A stretch of 64,000 nucleotides of DNA from Pyrus communis (GCF_963583255.1 NC_084806.1:26136735-26200734); one strand, 5' to 3'; counted from the stretch's first letter, positions 1 through 11,844 are shown. Numbers and translations are program-made. Notes: generated by a model from the sequence alone, not told the origin.

Positions 1-1506
1 TTTCGAATGCAGATTGACCATTCTTTCTTCTTGACATCGGGATATACCGGAATATGGGTGCGTTCGGTCCTTCTGACGGCATCCTACTCCCTTTGGTTGT
101 TGCAGGTTTAGCAAACTCGTCATCGTCTTTGCTTGAAGATGGCACGGCCTGCTCTTTTTGCTTTTTAGGCATGGCTTGCCACTCCTGCTTTTTAGGTGCT
201 GTTTTGCTCGTGGATTTGATCTCTTCCGGAAGAGCTTTGGGTACCATGTCTTCGTCCATGTAAAACTTGGTGTCTGCAAAGTGTGATTCGGCTTCGGTGA
301 ATGGCTTGGTGTCACCTTGGATCATCTTCACTCCTTCTCGGTAAAATTTTAGGCATTGGTGAAGGGTGGACGGTACTACCCTGTTATCGTGGATCCAAGG
401 TCTTCCTAGGAGCAAGCTGTAGGAAGTTCTTGCATCAATCATGTGGAATATTGTGCTTGATTTGAGCTCACCAATGGTCATCTCTACTCGGATCATGCCC
501 ATCGCCCTTTGTCCTCCTTGGTTAAAACCCTGGATCAACAGACGGCTCAGGGATAGTTCATTCACCTTGATGCCAATTATGGACATTGTTGGTTTTGGCA
601 TGATGTTTATGGCCGACCCACCATCCACAAGCATGCGGTTGACTTTGTGTTCCCTTACGTACCCCGAGACGAAGAAAGGACGGTTGTGTTGCTTTGATCC
701 CAGCAGTAGGTCTTCGTCAGTGAAGTTAATTGCGTCATGGGTGGCACAACATGTGGCACATTCATGTGGCTGAATCTTCGAGCCTTCGTCGTTACTTTCT
801 TGCACTTCGTGGTCGCCAGGACTTGCCAAGACTGCTGCTAGTGCTCTTCGCATCCTTTTTGGCAATTGTAGTGTTTCCTCGATGCTAAAGTGTGTTGGCA
901 GACCTTCTTCAGGTGCGAGGGTCTTTTCTACCTCAGTGGCGATAGCTTTGCCTTTTGAGGGATCTTCTATTTCTACTTCAACCATGTGACAGGCGACGGT
1001 AGTGCACTGTTGGAAAAAGTCATTCGGGAAGTACTCGTGCAAGGAAATGGGAACGCGTGGCTTATGCTCCATAGGTTCCCCAGCATATGTTGTCTTATCA
1101 TCCTTTCTTTTAGGCTTCCCATTGTTGCGGCCGTGGTGATTTCTTCTTTGTTCCACCTTTAGCTGTATGACCCGTGGTCTTGGCTTCCTTGTCTTTTTGT
1201 AGGTTACCAATATTCATCCTTCTTCATCATCGGTATGCGCATCTTGGTCGCTTTCCCCCAGCGATGGTTGTGTAGGAGGTGCCGTGTAGCTTGAGCATTC
1301 ACGGGAATAGTCAGGTGTCTCTTGGAGAGGCACGGGATCGAACGATCCAAACGCAATTGTAGTGGTATGCGTTGCGGCCGTGTCCTCAATGTCGAGCTCA
1401 ATTTGCCCTTGTTGTGCTAACTTCATGATGAGTTCTTTAAGAACGAAGCACTTGCCAACAGGATGGCTCACAATACGATGGTACTTGCAGAATGGGTGTA
1501 TAGGTT
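1..1506 (-). pseudogene. Gag C-terminus and aspartic protease region of Tat retrotransposon (5' truncated, one stop)
   Basis: The minus-strand frame is open from about 1506 (PFCKYHRIVSHPVGK) to 1217, meets a TGA at 1214-1216, and continues in the same frame without stops to the left window edge. The stop sits in the segment DDEEG-stop-ILVTYKK. A Trp codon is expected there from related elements (from memory), so one point change probably closes the frame. Further on are a P.ECA.CCATHDAINFTDEDLLLG segment, the protease core LVDGGSAINIMPK (around 610-640) and LLGRPWIHD. The plus-strand open frames at 54-263 and 441-773 are shadows of this reading. The polyprotein would carry capsid and protease functions for retrotransposition. 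Codon openness outside the single stop suggests a fairly young copy. Confidence 0.8.
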
Positions 1507-1519
1507 TGCTGAGATTGTT

Positions 1520-2101
1520 GATCCAAAGGGTCGTCGGGGCTTGATCTAAGGATGAACAGTTGATGAATGGGTCTTCAAGGGGCGTTGGGCTTGATCTTGA
1601 AGAATGGGTATATGGGTTTGTTGATTCTTTTGTTAATCCAAAGGGCCGTTGGGGCTTGATCTTAGGATGAACAGATGATGAACGATGAACGCTTTCTTCA
1701 AGGGCCGTCAGGGCTTGATCTCGAAGGTTGAGGGAAGTTTCTTCAAGGGTCGTCGAGGCTTGATCTTGAAGGGGGATTTTACGAAGAACAAAGAGGGTTT
1801 TACTAATCTTTCGGGGTTTGCTTTAGAGCTTTTGGAGTTTCAAAGCTTCAAGGTTTTGGTGTGATGTAAATTCCTCTCTTTTCTCTTGATGGAGAAGGCT
1901 ATTTATAGGCCAAGAGAGTGAATCACCACCATCCATTTTTTGGTGAAGTGAGTGGAGTTGGTAGGTGAAGTAAATGTGTAATGTAGGTGAAATGAATGTG
2001 TGATGTAAGTGAAATGAATGTCTGATATAAGTGAAATGAATAAATGTTGTAATTTTAATACATTGGTTAACATTTATTTCACTGAAATTTCGGTGTCTAC
2101 A
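1520..2101 (-). repeat. LTR of minus-strand Tat element (5' LTR)
   Basis: On the minus strand the LTR begins TGTAGACACCGAAATTTCAG at 2101. A TATA box (TATAAATA, 1907-1900) lies about 195 bp in. The R/U5 part carries about five imperfect copies of a 45-60 bp unit with the core AAGATCAAGCCC..ACGGCCCTTGAAGA (about 1520-1780). The expected terminal CA and primer-binding site are not found; the sequence passes directly into gag at about 1506. The left limit is therefore approximate. Confidence 0.7.
1900..1907 (-). promoter_or_regulatory. TATA box of the minus-strand LTR
   Basis: The minus-strand octamer TATAAATA lies in the setting GCCTATAAATAGCC, inside the LTR and upstream of the gag frame. This position and distance fit an LTR promoter that transcribes toward the left edge. 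Confidence 0.6.
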
Positions 2102-2104
2102 AAA

Positions 2105-2501
2105 ATACTTTTACAAATCAACTGTAAAAGTATCAAGGTACATATTAATAATGAATCACAGATTTATTTAGTGTTTGAGATTGATTGATCAATCGCGGAT
2201 CATAGAGTGCTAATTCTTGGTGTTTCCTTTGAAGTTTTAGAGTTCACAAACGTGGTACCTTAATATTTTCTCTGAAAATATTCTAAACAAAAAGGAACCG
2301 TTAGTACTTAATTGCATCCTCCATAGGTGGAATACACATGTCTCACTCTTTGCAAATGAAATATTTTTACAAATCAACTGTAAAAGTATCAAGGTACATA
2401 TTAATAATGAATCACAGATTTATTTAGTGTTTGAGATCGATAGATCAATCGCGGATCATAGAATGCTAATTCTTGGTGTTTCTTTTGAAGTTTTAGAGTT
2501 C
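2105..2501. repeat. Direct repeat pair of 141 bp (2105-2245 and 2361-2501)
   Basis: The segment ATA(C/T)TTTTACAAATCAACTG to GAAGTTTTAGAGTTC occurs twice, offset by 256 bp, with only about six differences. The first copy starts within 4 bp of the LTR boundary at 2101. The spacer holds no recognisable gene. Confidence 0.85.
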
Positions 2502-5500
2502 TTTTGATTCGGGCGTTATTGTTAAAATATTATGAATGTTTAGTTGTACTTATAACAAATAATGTTCTTTTAAATGTAATTTGCATGTCTAGCGTTGTGG
2601 ATTAAGAAGGCCATGTAGCTCTTAGATGAAGTCTGTGTGGTTGAAAGTCATTATGACTTAAAACCAAAAGCTATCTGGTTTTGAAAAGGTTGAGAGGAAA
2701 TTCGTGAGCTTTGTAATAAATAGAGAGAATTCATCTCTCATCCGAAATCAAAACAAGGGCCAAAGTTCTGGTCCTTTCTCAAGACTCATTTTACAGAAGA
2801 TTTCGCTGTTACTTCTCTTCATTTTCATGCAAATCTTCAATGTTTCTTGTGAAATTTTTAATCTTACAAAGTGTACGTGGCGTACAGGCATAGTAATTAT
2901 GAGCTAATTACGTCCTTCTTATGAATGTAGGCAAGCAAGTAAAATAGATTTGGTGGTGATAGTGTCGAATGGCTGCTGATTTCTATACTCGAGCGATTAC
3001 GGCTGACGAAGAAACACATATCAGCCTTGGGTTCTAAAACCTAAAGACAAGGTTGCCTAGATCACTGGGAAGCTTAGGATCTCTTGCACTAGATTCGGGT
3101 GCCTCGGCTACATTCATGAGAATATAGGTGCGCCGAATTGGCATCAGGCTATAGGGAACAGGTACCCAAAGGAGATTAGCTTTATTATGGTGAACGTGGT
3201 TCGACCATCTGTATGCCAAATTGCAAAATCCACCTAAGAGTAACCAATCATAGAATACTTCACTTTGCTGGGAAACTAATGAAGTGACCTCTTTCAATGA
3301 AAAGGTTTTTAGAAACTTTTCAGCGGTTGACACTTGGATATATAACCAACCAACCAAAAGTAGTGTTGTCTATTGATCCAAACTCAAGGTGCTCCAGAAT
3401 CACCTGGTTTTATGGCTCCAATGTTGTTCACCTATCCGAATTGAAGGTCTCGGCAGTTGCGAACACAATGATGTTCACTTGTCCGAATTGGAGATGCGTT
3501 AGCAAGATGGTTGGGATAGTTAGTGTTTTTCTCAAGGATGTGAAAAGGTTTCGCATATAGCAAGGGTTTTTGCGTATAACATTTTGGGTTGTTTGTTAAG
3601 TTGAAAGGTACTTTTGTTGCAGAGCCTTCTCATCATGAGACGCATTCATTTTGTCTAATCACACAAGCATTCTGATACTTGGGATAATTCGTATTTATTC
3701 AAGGCTGAATCTGATCTCTAGCAATTTCAATTCCTATAAGACTCGATTGAGTAATCCACGCTTGATCTCTGCCATGTGTCAAGCTCTTATGATGACTCTT
3801 TGGATTCGGCTGCTCACACACCCCAATTTTCTAGATATAGCCATCAAAAGGTCTTTTCCTTTAATAGGTCCTCCTCAAAAATCAAACTGACACCTTTTGA
3901 AAAAAAAAAAAGATAAATTAGGTTTTCATCCCTCTTTTTGCTACTCCATTAATTAAAACCCTATTCCTTTTCAATTTTTGATAAAGGTCCTTGGGCATTA
4001 ATAACATCATTAATTATTTCAATAATAAATATTTTTTATTTTTAAATATATTCCCTTAGTGTTAAAAATGTTACAATTAGTATATTTATATTTATGACTA
4101 AATTTTTTTATCTTATATTTTTATTTTTAGTTTGTACCCATTTTTAATTTGCAAACCTTTTTTAATTTGTACCAATTTTCTTTTCAGTTTTAATTTGTAC
4201 TCATATATTAATTTCTTTTTGTGCCCATATTTTTTAAAGTTTTATTTGTATTTGTGCCCATGTGTTTACCGTCACGTGACATTATATAATTAATCAATGA
4301 TAGAAAAATTACATATGGTATATTTATGTTTTATAGCTAAACTTTATACCATATATTTATATTTTTAGTTTGTACCAACTTTTAATTTGCAACCTTTTTT
4401 TTTTTAATTTGTAGTATTTTCTTTTTAGTTTTTATTTGTACCCATGTATTAATTTCTTTTTGCGCCCATATATTTTAAAATTCATTTGTACTCATAATTT
4501 TTTAATCTTTTATTTGGACCGTAATTTATTTATAATGTACACGTTCTTCTTTATTAATGTACCACTTTGTTATATGTGAAATGTAACAATTTTTTTTGTA
4601 AAATGTGCCCATTTTTTTAACACTATGGATATATTCTTTTGCGATTTATTATTTCTTATTGTTACATAGTTTTTATCCATTTATTCAATCAAAATGTTTG
4701 AATTTTTTTATTATAGCCGTTTATAATACTATTAGAATGAGGGATTTTAAATTTATAGGATTATAAATCTCATAAAATATCAAACAATTAATGTCAAAAC
4801 TATAAAAATGTAAATATTAATAGTAATATAATGAGGTGTACAAAGTCAAGGGGTTTTGATCAAACTTTGAATATCATTAAGGTTTTAGTCAAAGAATGTT
4901 AGAGACTAGGGACCACATCCAAAGTATCCCTCGAAAAAAAACCATTGATCAATGCAAACATCGGTTCGAGCTATTTGATTCTTGCAATTGCAATGATTAT
5001 AGAGCATATATCAAGGTTACTCCTCGATTATCCCAAACATAAACCTTTACCTTACTGGCTTGTCTATAATATTAAGCAATGTAGGCAATATATAAAGCGA
5101 AAAATAAATTGATATTCATGCATCATGATGAATGTTTTCATGGTATTAAGGTTTATAAAATATCGATTTCGTGATTTAGAATGTACCTATTATGATGAAA
5201 ACGATAGAGGTCTTTGAACATTGGTTGTAGAAGATCCTTCTACAAAATCCTTTAGTTCCTTAATGCACCAATGAGTGTGTGCTTATAACGTGCTATGAAC
5301 TTCGCGAAGGAAGAAAGTGGGAGCTGGTCAGAGAAAAAAGAAGGGAGAGAAAAGAGTGGTAATCCTCATACCTTGAACCTTTATTTATACAAATAAGAGA
5401 GAGAAACAGAAACATGCTATCCAAGTAATACAAGTTTTACAAGGAAAGATCTTATACATCTCATAGAATTCCTATACATAATTTATTAGGATTTACACAA

Positions 5501-5667
5501 TTATATTTCTAATTAAGTTAAAACTACAATAATTAAAGAATTATTGAACTTTATGCGTAACATACATGCACATTTAAGAATTGTTGATATGTTTGTCAAA
5601 AAAAAAAAAAAAAACAAAAAAAAAAAAAAATTAATTGTGGACACGATTGGTTTACATAAAGTTAAGG
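2502..5667. other. Intergenic, AT-rich, no gene recognised
   Basis: No convincing coding sequence is seen. An open frame of 107 codons at 3034-3357 (minus) resembles no family I know and has no ATG-supported context. Positions 4080-4265 and 4318-4500 are two diverged copies of an AT-rich unit (TTTAGTTTGTACC..TTTTAATTTGCAA, then TAATTTCTTTTTG.GCCCATAT). A-rich runs lie at 5600-5630. The stretch 2600-3900 may be an old unclassified repeat. Confidence 0.5.
4080..4500. repeat. Diverged AT-rich direct duplication, about 185 bp, offset about 238 bp
   Basis: Two successive blocks share the order TTTAGTTTGTACC, TTTTAATTTGCAA, TTAATTTGTA, TATTAATTTCTTTTTG and GCCCATAT, with indels and substitutions. 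This is an old duplication of low-complexity sequence. Confidence 0.6.
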
Positions 5668-5983
5668 TTTTTATCATAAATGGTTCCTGTAATTAACACA
5701 CCATCAAAATGATTCTTGAAATTAAAAATCAATCAATGTTGCCCCTGATAATAGGTGTCACAAATTAATGTAGTCCTTCCATCACAATTTTGTCAAAAGT
5801 TTTGTATGTGTTGATGTGGGACCCATTTATGTGCCACATCATCACATATCATAATTTTTTACAAAATTGAACAGTACCACATTGATTTGAGACACCTATT
5901 TCTAGGACTACATTGATGATTTTTAATTTCATGAATCATCTTGATGGTGTAGGTCAATTTCAAGAACCATTTGTGATAAAAAA
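5668..5983. mobile_element. MITE with long terminal inverted repeats
   Basis: The left arm (5668-5772: TTTTATCATAAATGGTTCCT, then CACACCATCAAAATGATTC) is the imperfect reverse complement of the right arm (5875-5983: GATGGTGTAGG, then AAGAACCATTTGTGATAAAA). The arms are about 105 bp each, flanking a centre of about 100 bp with no coding capacity. The size and palindromic build fit a foldback MITE. A target duplication could not be resolved because the flanks are A/T runs. Confidence 0.7.
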
Positions 5984-6012
5984 AAATATATATATAAAAA
6001 GAATTAAAAAAG

Positions 6013-6127
6013 ATTTATGGGACTCATTTATGTGACACATCAGCACATAACAGAATTTTGACATAATTGTGATAGAATAACCGTAATGATTTGCGACACC
6101 TATTTTCAAAGACTACCTGATAATCAT
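6013..6127. mobile_element. Right-half fragment of the same MITE family
   Basis: Positions 6017-6118 (GGGACTCATTTATGTGACAC, then TTTGCGACACCTATTTTCAA) repeat the central and right part of the MITE at 5810-5920 with moderate divergence. No left arm is present, so this is a truncated second copy. Confidence 0.6.
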
Positions 6128-6852
6128 TATTTAAAGTTTAGAGCCCAACCCTACCCCAACCCATTTCAGTTTGGTTGGTCGGGTTGGGTTGGACAGTTGA
6201 CCTACCAAGATGCCAATCCCTAATGATGGTAACAGAATGCGTAAAACCTTCTTTGAGTCCAAATCCACAAGCAGAGACCAATTCAAAAGAAAAACACAAA
6301 TAAAAAAATAAAAATGAATTAACATAGAATTCGAAGAATAATGCAACCCAAAACATCAAACAAAATTGAACCAAATCCACAACCCCAAAGCAACACCACA
6401 AAAAAAAAAAATTGAAAAATTTTCAATCTAGGTTCAAAATCTGATACAAAACACAACTAAATTCAAAATCTAATACAAAACACACACGCACACATAAAGC
6501 AAGTCAGAGAATACGTTAATGCAAAACACTTACAAAAAAGGGCAATGAGGATTAGTTTTCAAGGAACAAGCATTCCCTTAGGAACCAATTCCTTCAAATA
6601 AAAGGCTGCGCCTCTAACTCCACCTGGAGCAGGAGATCAACCTCTATAACCGGCATGTCCTTTTTCGGTTTCATTCAACACTGACAAGAGGAAAAAAAAA
6701 TCAAAAGGGAAAAAGAAACTAGAAACTAAAATGGGCAAAATACAAGATCAAGCAATATATCAAGGACCCTGAGATTAAAATACCGCCGTTAGTATGTTGT
6801 CTCTAGGGTATAGCTAGTGATGAGACTAATGTACATTAGCAGGTAAACAAGA
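6128..6852. other. 3' flank of the HSF gene, including its probable 3' UTR
   Basis: No gene is seen. The part next to 6853 should hold the HSF 3' UTR (minus strand). Positions 6140-6200 contain a short GGGTTGGG/CCAACCC-rich patch. Confidence 0.4.
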
Positions 6853-9800
6853 TCACACCCCTTTGGTCTCTGATGTAAGAAGTCCCATTTTTTCAGTCAG
6901 ATTATCCATATTCTGGGTTTTGTCCCATCCATTCTCAGTTGGCTGCTGCTTTTCATTTTCCATGGGCACTCCTGCACAAATAGAATCCATTTCATCTGAC
7001 CCCGGGTTTTGTAAAACATCATCCCAATCCTTTAGAAATGCTTCTATGTCCGACGAAATATCATCAAAATCTATTGGCAATGACCCATTCAATACCAATG
7101 ATGTGGGGTCCATAAATCCATCACCCGCTTCAGATGCCATGTTTTCAATAAATCCAACACCAATGTCATCAGCTGCCATGCTTTCTTCAGGAATATCCAC
7201 TAAGCCTTCGGGTGACATATCTGCTATTTGAGAAAGCTCTGGAATATTTACATTTGTCTGGGGTATGGGAATTGATGGGGACTCTTCTCCAACAAGGGCA
7301 TTTACATCTGAGAATGGAGATCTCATAACTGTTCCAGAGTTTGCAGTCCGCAGAGAAGATTGTGTTTCAGAAATTGCAGAAGGCAAGCCATGCACTGAAG
7401 TTAGTGGGACCTCCTGAAGTGTCACTCCTGACACGTGGCTTGAAGAACTCCCACTGTCTATTGCACTGGATGAGGATGAACCATCACTGATCAAGAAGTT
7501 ATCAGAATTGTTATTAAAAGATTCCAACTGAGATGACGTATCTGTATTCATGATCTGCCTGAGCATTGCCTTTGCTGCTCCATTCATGGGAGGCTGATAC
7601 CTAACAATCTGTCCATCAGGAGCATTAGAACGCTCTCTCTCAGCAATACCTTCCTGCTTAAGTCTCCGTTTTTTGTTGACTTCAGTTATGCGCCTATTGC
7701 TCTCATTTTTCTGTACAAATTGAGTGAAGAAATCAGGGCTATGCATTGCCTTAGCAAGGAATGACATCATCTGTTGTTGCCGCTGCTCCATGCCCTGAAG
7801 ACGCTGCACCATTGTTTGTAGCTGGTTATCAGTAGACTGCTGCTGCTGCCTCAACCTGATGAGTTCCTGCATAAGCACATTCTTGTCCCTTTTTAGCCTC
7901 TCAACCTCTTCCTCGAGGCCAAACTTCCCAACTTCTACACACGCACCCATTGAATTCTGTCCATGTGATGGCTGTTGCAGTTGATGACTATGTCCATGGG
8001 TAGGTTTACGCCGATTGATGCTCTTAAGGAGATGTTTTTTACCCCTCAAAAATCCTTCATTCGCAAATTCCCAGCGGTCTGGATCAATCTTCCTAAATCC
8101 CTGTTCGAATAAAAATGGAGGGGGTCAATCAACAGGATGGAAAAGGAAAAAAGGAAGGGACTTTTTCATGATTTAGCAAAGGAATGAAGAAAACAAAAGC
8201 AATATCAGGATAAGCAAACAAAAACTGATGAAGAAAATGGATCAAACACCTATCATTTATGAGAAATGCAAATTGATCAATGTAGTTGAAGAGAATAATT
8301 ATTTAAGGCTACTTAGTGCATCCTGAAAATAAGCAAGGAAAAAATGCACATTCATAAAGGTTCGTGACCTAGCTCAATGTGAACTGAAGGGACTGTCATT
8401 CAACTTGAATCTCTTCATTTAGAAACTTCTCAACATCAACATTTTTAAGGAACTAGTTCTTTCATCCCCCAATACTTCCAGAAAAGTACAATTCAATTAT
8501 CCACTCCACAAACAAAATATGTGAACCAACCAACACTGCCTGCTCAAGCAATGTTTTCTGAAGAATCTGGCCTTGCAACACTTTTCCCAATTGATTCAGA
8601 GATAGTAGAAGGGGTAACTCAATGTTACAGAAGTAGATAGATGTGTGGTACATTATTAAGGATCACATTCAGAAAAGATAAAAATACAAGTAACCTATCA
8701 TGAAATTCAGCCCCAATCCAATCTATCTAGTCCACAGGAAACGTTAACCAACAGAAGGAACCAAAAGTGTTTGACTCACTACATGGCCACCTTAGACATG
8801 TAAGGAACCAGCAGTGTTTCATAGCTAGAGTCTGAGTCACCCCACTGGAACCACTCAACAAGTACACTTTCCACAAGCACCAAAAAGAGTCTACACATTG
8901 ACGTCACACTTCTCCACATCCACAGAGAATGAAAATTTTCAGGCTATGTCATTAATGCAGTCCTTTCAAGATCAATAGCAAAAGAAGCCGCTCACAAGTT
9001 TTGCATCTCTGATTTTCTATACAAGCAATTTTGTATGCAGAATACAGATAATCTTTGAGTTTAAACTAAACTAAGTTTTCATAGAATACTATTTGAAAAT
9101 CACTCAATAAAATAACAATGAGTAATATGGTGACAAATATCTAATTGTTCTTTCTAAACATGTCTTACATGCTTTGCATGCAAAGTCACCATGGTCCAAA
9201 GACCAACCTTAATCCAACAGCCATAAAACAGGATAAAAGTATGAGACCTCGTGTCTCACATTTCTAGCCAGAAAAGCCACAAATTCCTTTCACTATAGGG
9301 AAGATGGAAAAGCATAAGAATGAATAGCATCAGAATGAATAGGTAAATCACATAGAAAGACAACAGAATTATCCCACCCCATGCTTGGTAGAAAGGAAGA
9401 AGTGGAAGAGTGATGGGAGAAGGAAAAGTTGGCAATAATAGTGCTTTCTTTTCCTTCTCCCAATCCTTCCATATTCAGTGGAGCACTTCTCCCTAACCCT
9501 ATTGCCATCCTTCTCATCTATGTCCTACCAAGCATAGTGTTAGTCAGATTCCCAATTGCCCATAAACAGGTAATACTCCTCAAATCAGCATCATTATGTT
9601 CTCAGCAAGGAGCATTGTAAGGGAAAACCAAAGTAGCTCTACCATCAAATTTCAAACCATAGCAACCCATAATCCATAACACAGCTGCTGTCAAAAAATA
9701 CATACTCCCAGCGTATTTGTTTCTTGCGTGCAAATTTGCAGCGTTAACTTTCAAGTCATATTCACCACGACCCCAAATTCATATGCTCAATGCTTGGTTA

Positions 9801-11664
9801 CCGCATGCAAAATACTAGGCCTTTGGTCAACCAGCAGGTGACTTCTTGAATAAATCATCCATTCAATGTAATGCCTCTTCTCCTTGCCAAAGAGACTTGG
9901 AGAACGTATTATCTTTCTTATCTTAAAAAAACAATGTAAAGAGTGTTGAGAACTAAAATTCAAAGTGTTACAGAAAAATGAAGCTTAAGGAGGAGATTTT
10001 CCATTAGCAAGGCTCACACAACATTAGCAAGCAACCACCCAACTAGCACATATCCGTGCAAAAAGCATCTAACTAGAGCAAACTAAAGATGTTCACATCA
10101 ACCATAATGGAAAGGTTACCTAAAGCTCATGAAATACAAAAGCTCACACCATATGTTTCACATATAAGTACTTATGTTCACCAAATAGAACAACCCTCCA
10201 AGCCCATCACAGTTAAACCCAACTACAGAAAGCTACATATGTAGGCACTTAAATGGTGATGGAAAAGGTGGTCTTCTCTTAGTTTTCTGCGTCGCTGTGA
10301 TGGATAATCAGCACTATTTTCTGACTAGTACTTAGTTTGAACCACAAAAGTTTCGAAGAACTTCAATAGAGTGAAAAGCCCATTACTGAAAGAAATTAAG
10401 ACCAATAAACAATGTAGGTCGTTATCATCAATGGTGAATATCTTCAAGTGGCCAACCTACATAAAGCAGGAGGCAACTAGGTTAACCCAAGTTTACTTGG
10501 TCTCAACATCATATTAAAAAGGTATATGTATATCTGTAATTTTAACCACTTTTTCTATTTGTATTCATACTTCCAGCAACATTTCTGTGAATGAGCTAGT
10601 GGCATTTCTACCAACATTGATATCTTCAACCATGATAACATGACACACAGTAATGGTCGTTACAAACCCAATGACACTCTGTCAGAGCCCAAATGAATTA
10701 TCCATCACATGTCAGTGCAGGTATTTGCTATCATAAGATAAAATAACCATAAGCATACAGCGTAGCAAGTTACCATGTATAATGCGTAGACAGAATTATG
10801 ACCCAACCTACAAGGTTAGTAGAAACTTATCTGCCTGCTCTGTCATCAGCAACTTAAAGGTTTGACTAGCCCTCAGCCGGGTCAGTATTGCATATTCTAC
10901 AAACATATTTAAATATCTACATTTACAATTAACCTTGTAATGCACTCACTTTCTTTCCCCTTTATCCCACTTCTACTCCATCTGGTTGCTGAGACAATGC
11001 AAGAAGAAGAAGAGATCAAACTTTTCGAATCGCACATTCCTTAATGGTATTAGTTGCCCGGAAAAAATAAAAAACAAAATCAAAAGCTTCAACTCCCAAA
11101 AAAGAACAAAGACAAAAGCAAAATCCCAACACTCCAAACATATTACCCTGAATTTTATAGCAACTAAATGGGGGATTCTAGTCATTCATCCAAAGACTTA
11201 ACCAGAAAATATAAAGTCCTTTCAGCACAATCATATGCTAAATCGGTTTACATATCGGTAACCTATATACAGATGCATTCTCACAACACTGACCAAAATC
11301 AATCACCAACAAAAGCATACATTAAACACTGAGTAAATAAGAGCGGGAGAGAGAGACATACGTAGGTGTTCAACTGCCTAACGAAGCTAGAGAAGTTATT
11401 GTGCTTGAAGTACTTGGGCAGGAGGTCCCTAGCGAACTCCGGCGGGTTCCAAACCACGAAGCTGTTGTTGGTGGGGCTCCAGGACACGACCGGGTCGGTA
11501 GCTGGGTCGTCCACCATGTCGTACGTCTTGCTCAGGAACGGCGGCGGGGCGTTGGTGTTCAGTAAGGGCGCCGGCGCCGGAGCCGAACTTGAACCCGAAC
11601 CCGCCTGGTGTGCGCCGCCGGCCGTTGGTATCTCGTCGCCGTTGTTGTTATTAGCACCCTCCAT
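6853..11664 (-). CDS. HSFA1: Class A1 heat-shock transcription factor (two exons)
   Basis: Exon 1 is 11664-11362 (101 codons, ATG at 11664-11662) and exon 2 is 8100-6853 (415 codons), giving 516 residues. The intron (11361-8101) starts GTATGT, ends TTCGAACAG and is in phase 0 after RQLNTY, the intron site typical of plant HSFs inside the DNA-binding domain. The DNA-binding domain covers about 39-132 ([14 protein letters not shown] to [12 protein letters not shown]). The HR-A/B coiled coil with the long class-A insert covers about 158-235. The basic nuclear signal NKKRRLK is at 243-249. An acidic AHA activation motif ([14 protein letters not shown]) is at 452-465 and a C-terminal nuclear export motif (NLTEKMGLL) at about 501-509. 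Class A1 factors are master activators of the heat response. The family assignment is firm; the A1a/b/d/e subtype is not resolved. Confidence 0.95.
8101..11361 (-). other. Large HSF intron (3,261 bp)
   Basis: The intron is bounded by GT (11361-11360) and AG (8102-8101). Short open frames inside it have no recognisable homology. Nothing resembling a transposon terminus was seen. Confidence 0.85.
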
Positions 11665-11732
11665 ATCGGCGTGGAACAAATTGATTGTACAATTGAAAAA
11701 TAGAACAATGAGAAAGAAATGGGGATTGTTGG

Positions 11733-11759
11733 CTAGGGATTTTCAGAAGCCATTAACAT
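11733..11759 (-). promoter_or_regulatory. Upstream ORF of 8 codons in the HSF 5' leader
   Basis: The minus strand reads ATG at 11759-11757, encodes MLMASENP and stops at TAG 11735-11733, 68 bp before the main ATG. It would be translated if the transcript begins upstream of it, which the pyrimidine-rich leader at 11811-11841 suggests. Function is inferred, not shown. Confidence 0.45.
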
Positions 11760-11808
11760 GGTAGAGAGAACTTGGGTTTAAAACCCTAGCCTGTTTCTTC
11801 TATTCTAT

Positions 11809-11810
<2 letters not shown>

Positions 11811-11841
<31 letters not shown>
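11811..11841. repeat. (GA)n microsatellite in the HSF leader
   Basis: About 15 GA units on the plus strand give a CT-rich tract in the sense of the HSF gene. This is typical of plant 5' UTRs and core promoters. Confidence 0.85.

Positions 11842-11844
<3 letters not shown>

Larger units (their letters stand above)
1..2101 (-). mobile_element. Partial Tat-lineage Ty3/gypsy retrotransposon, minus strand
   Basis: Read on the minus strand, this stretch has an LTR (2101 to about 1520) followed almost at once by the C-terminal part of gag and then the protease region, which runs off the left window edge. The coding part is clearly related to the plus-strand element at 50937 onward: both share the gag Cys/His-like motif FCKYHRIVSHPV (or its cognate), the protease core LVDGGS.INIMPK and the segment YIP.SRRKNGQ. 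The LTR starts TGTAGACACC, matching the TGTAGACATG start of the other element. The primer-binding site and most of gag are missing between LTR and coding part, so this is an internally deleted copy. RT, RNase H and integrase would lie to the left of the window. Confidence 0.85.

Noticed and set aside
3034..3357. Minus-strand open frame of about 107 codons
   Set aside because: No ATG-supported start, no known motif and no flanking gene structure. It lies in probable repeat sequence.
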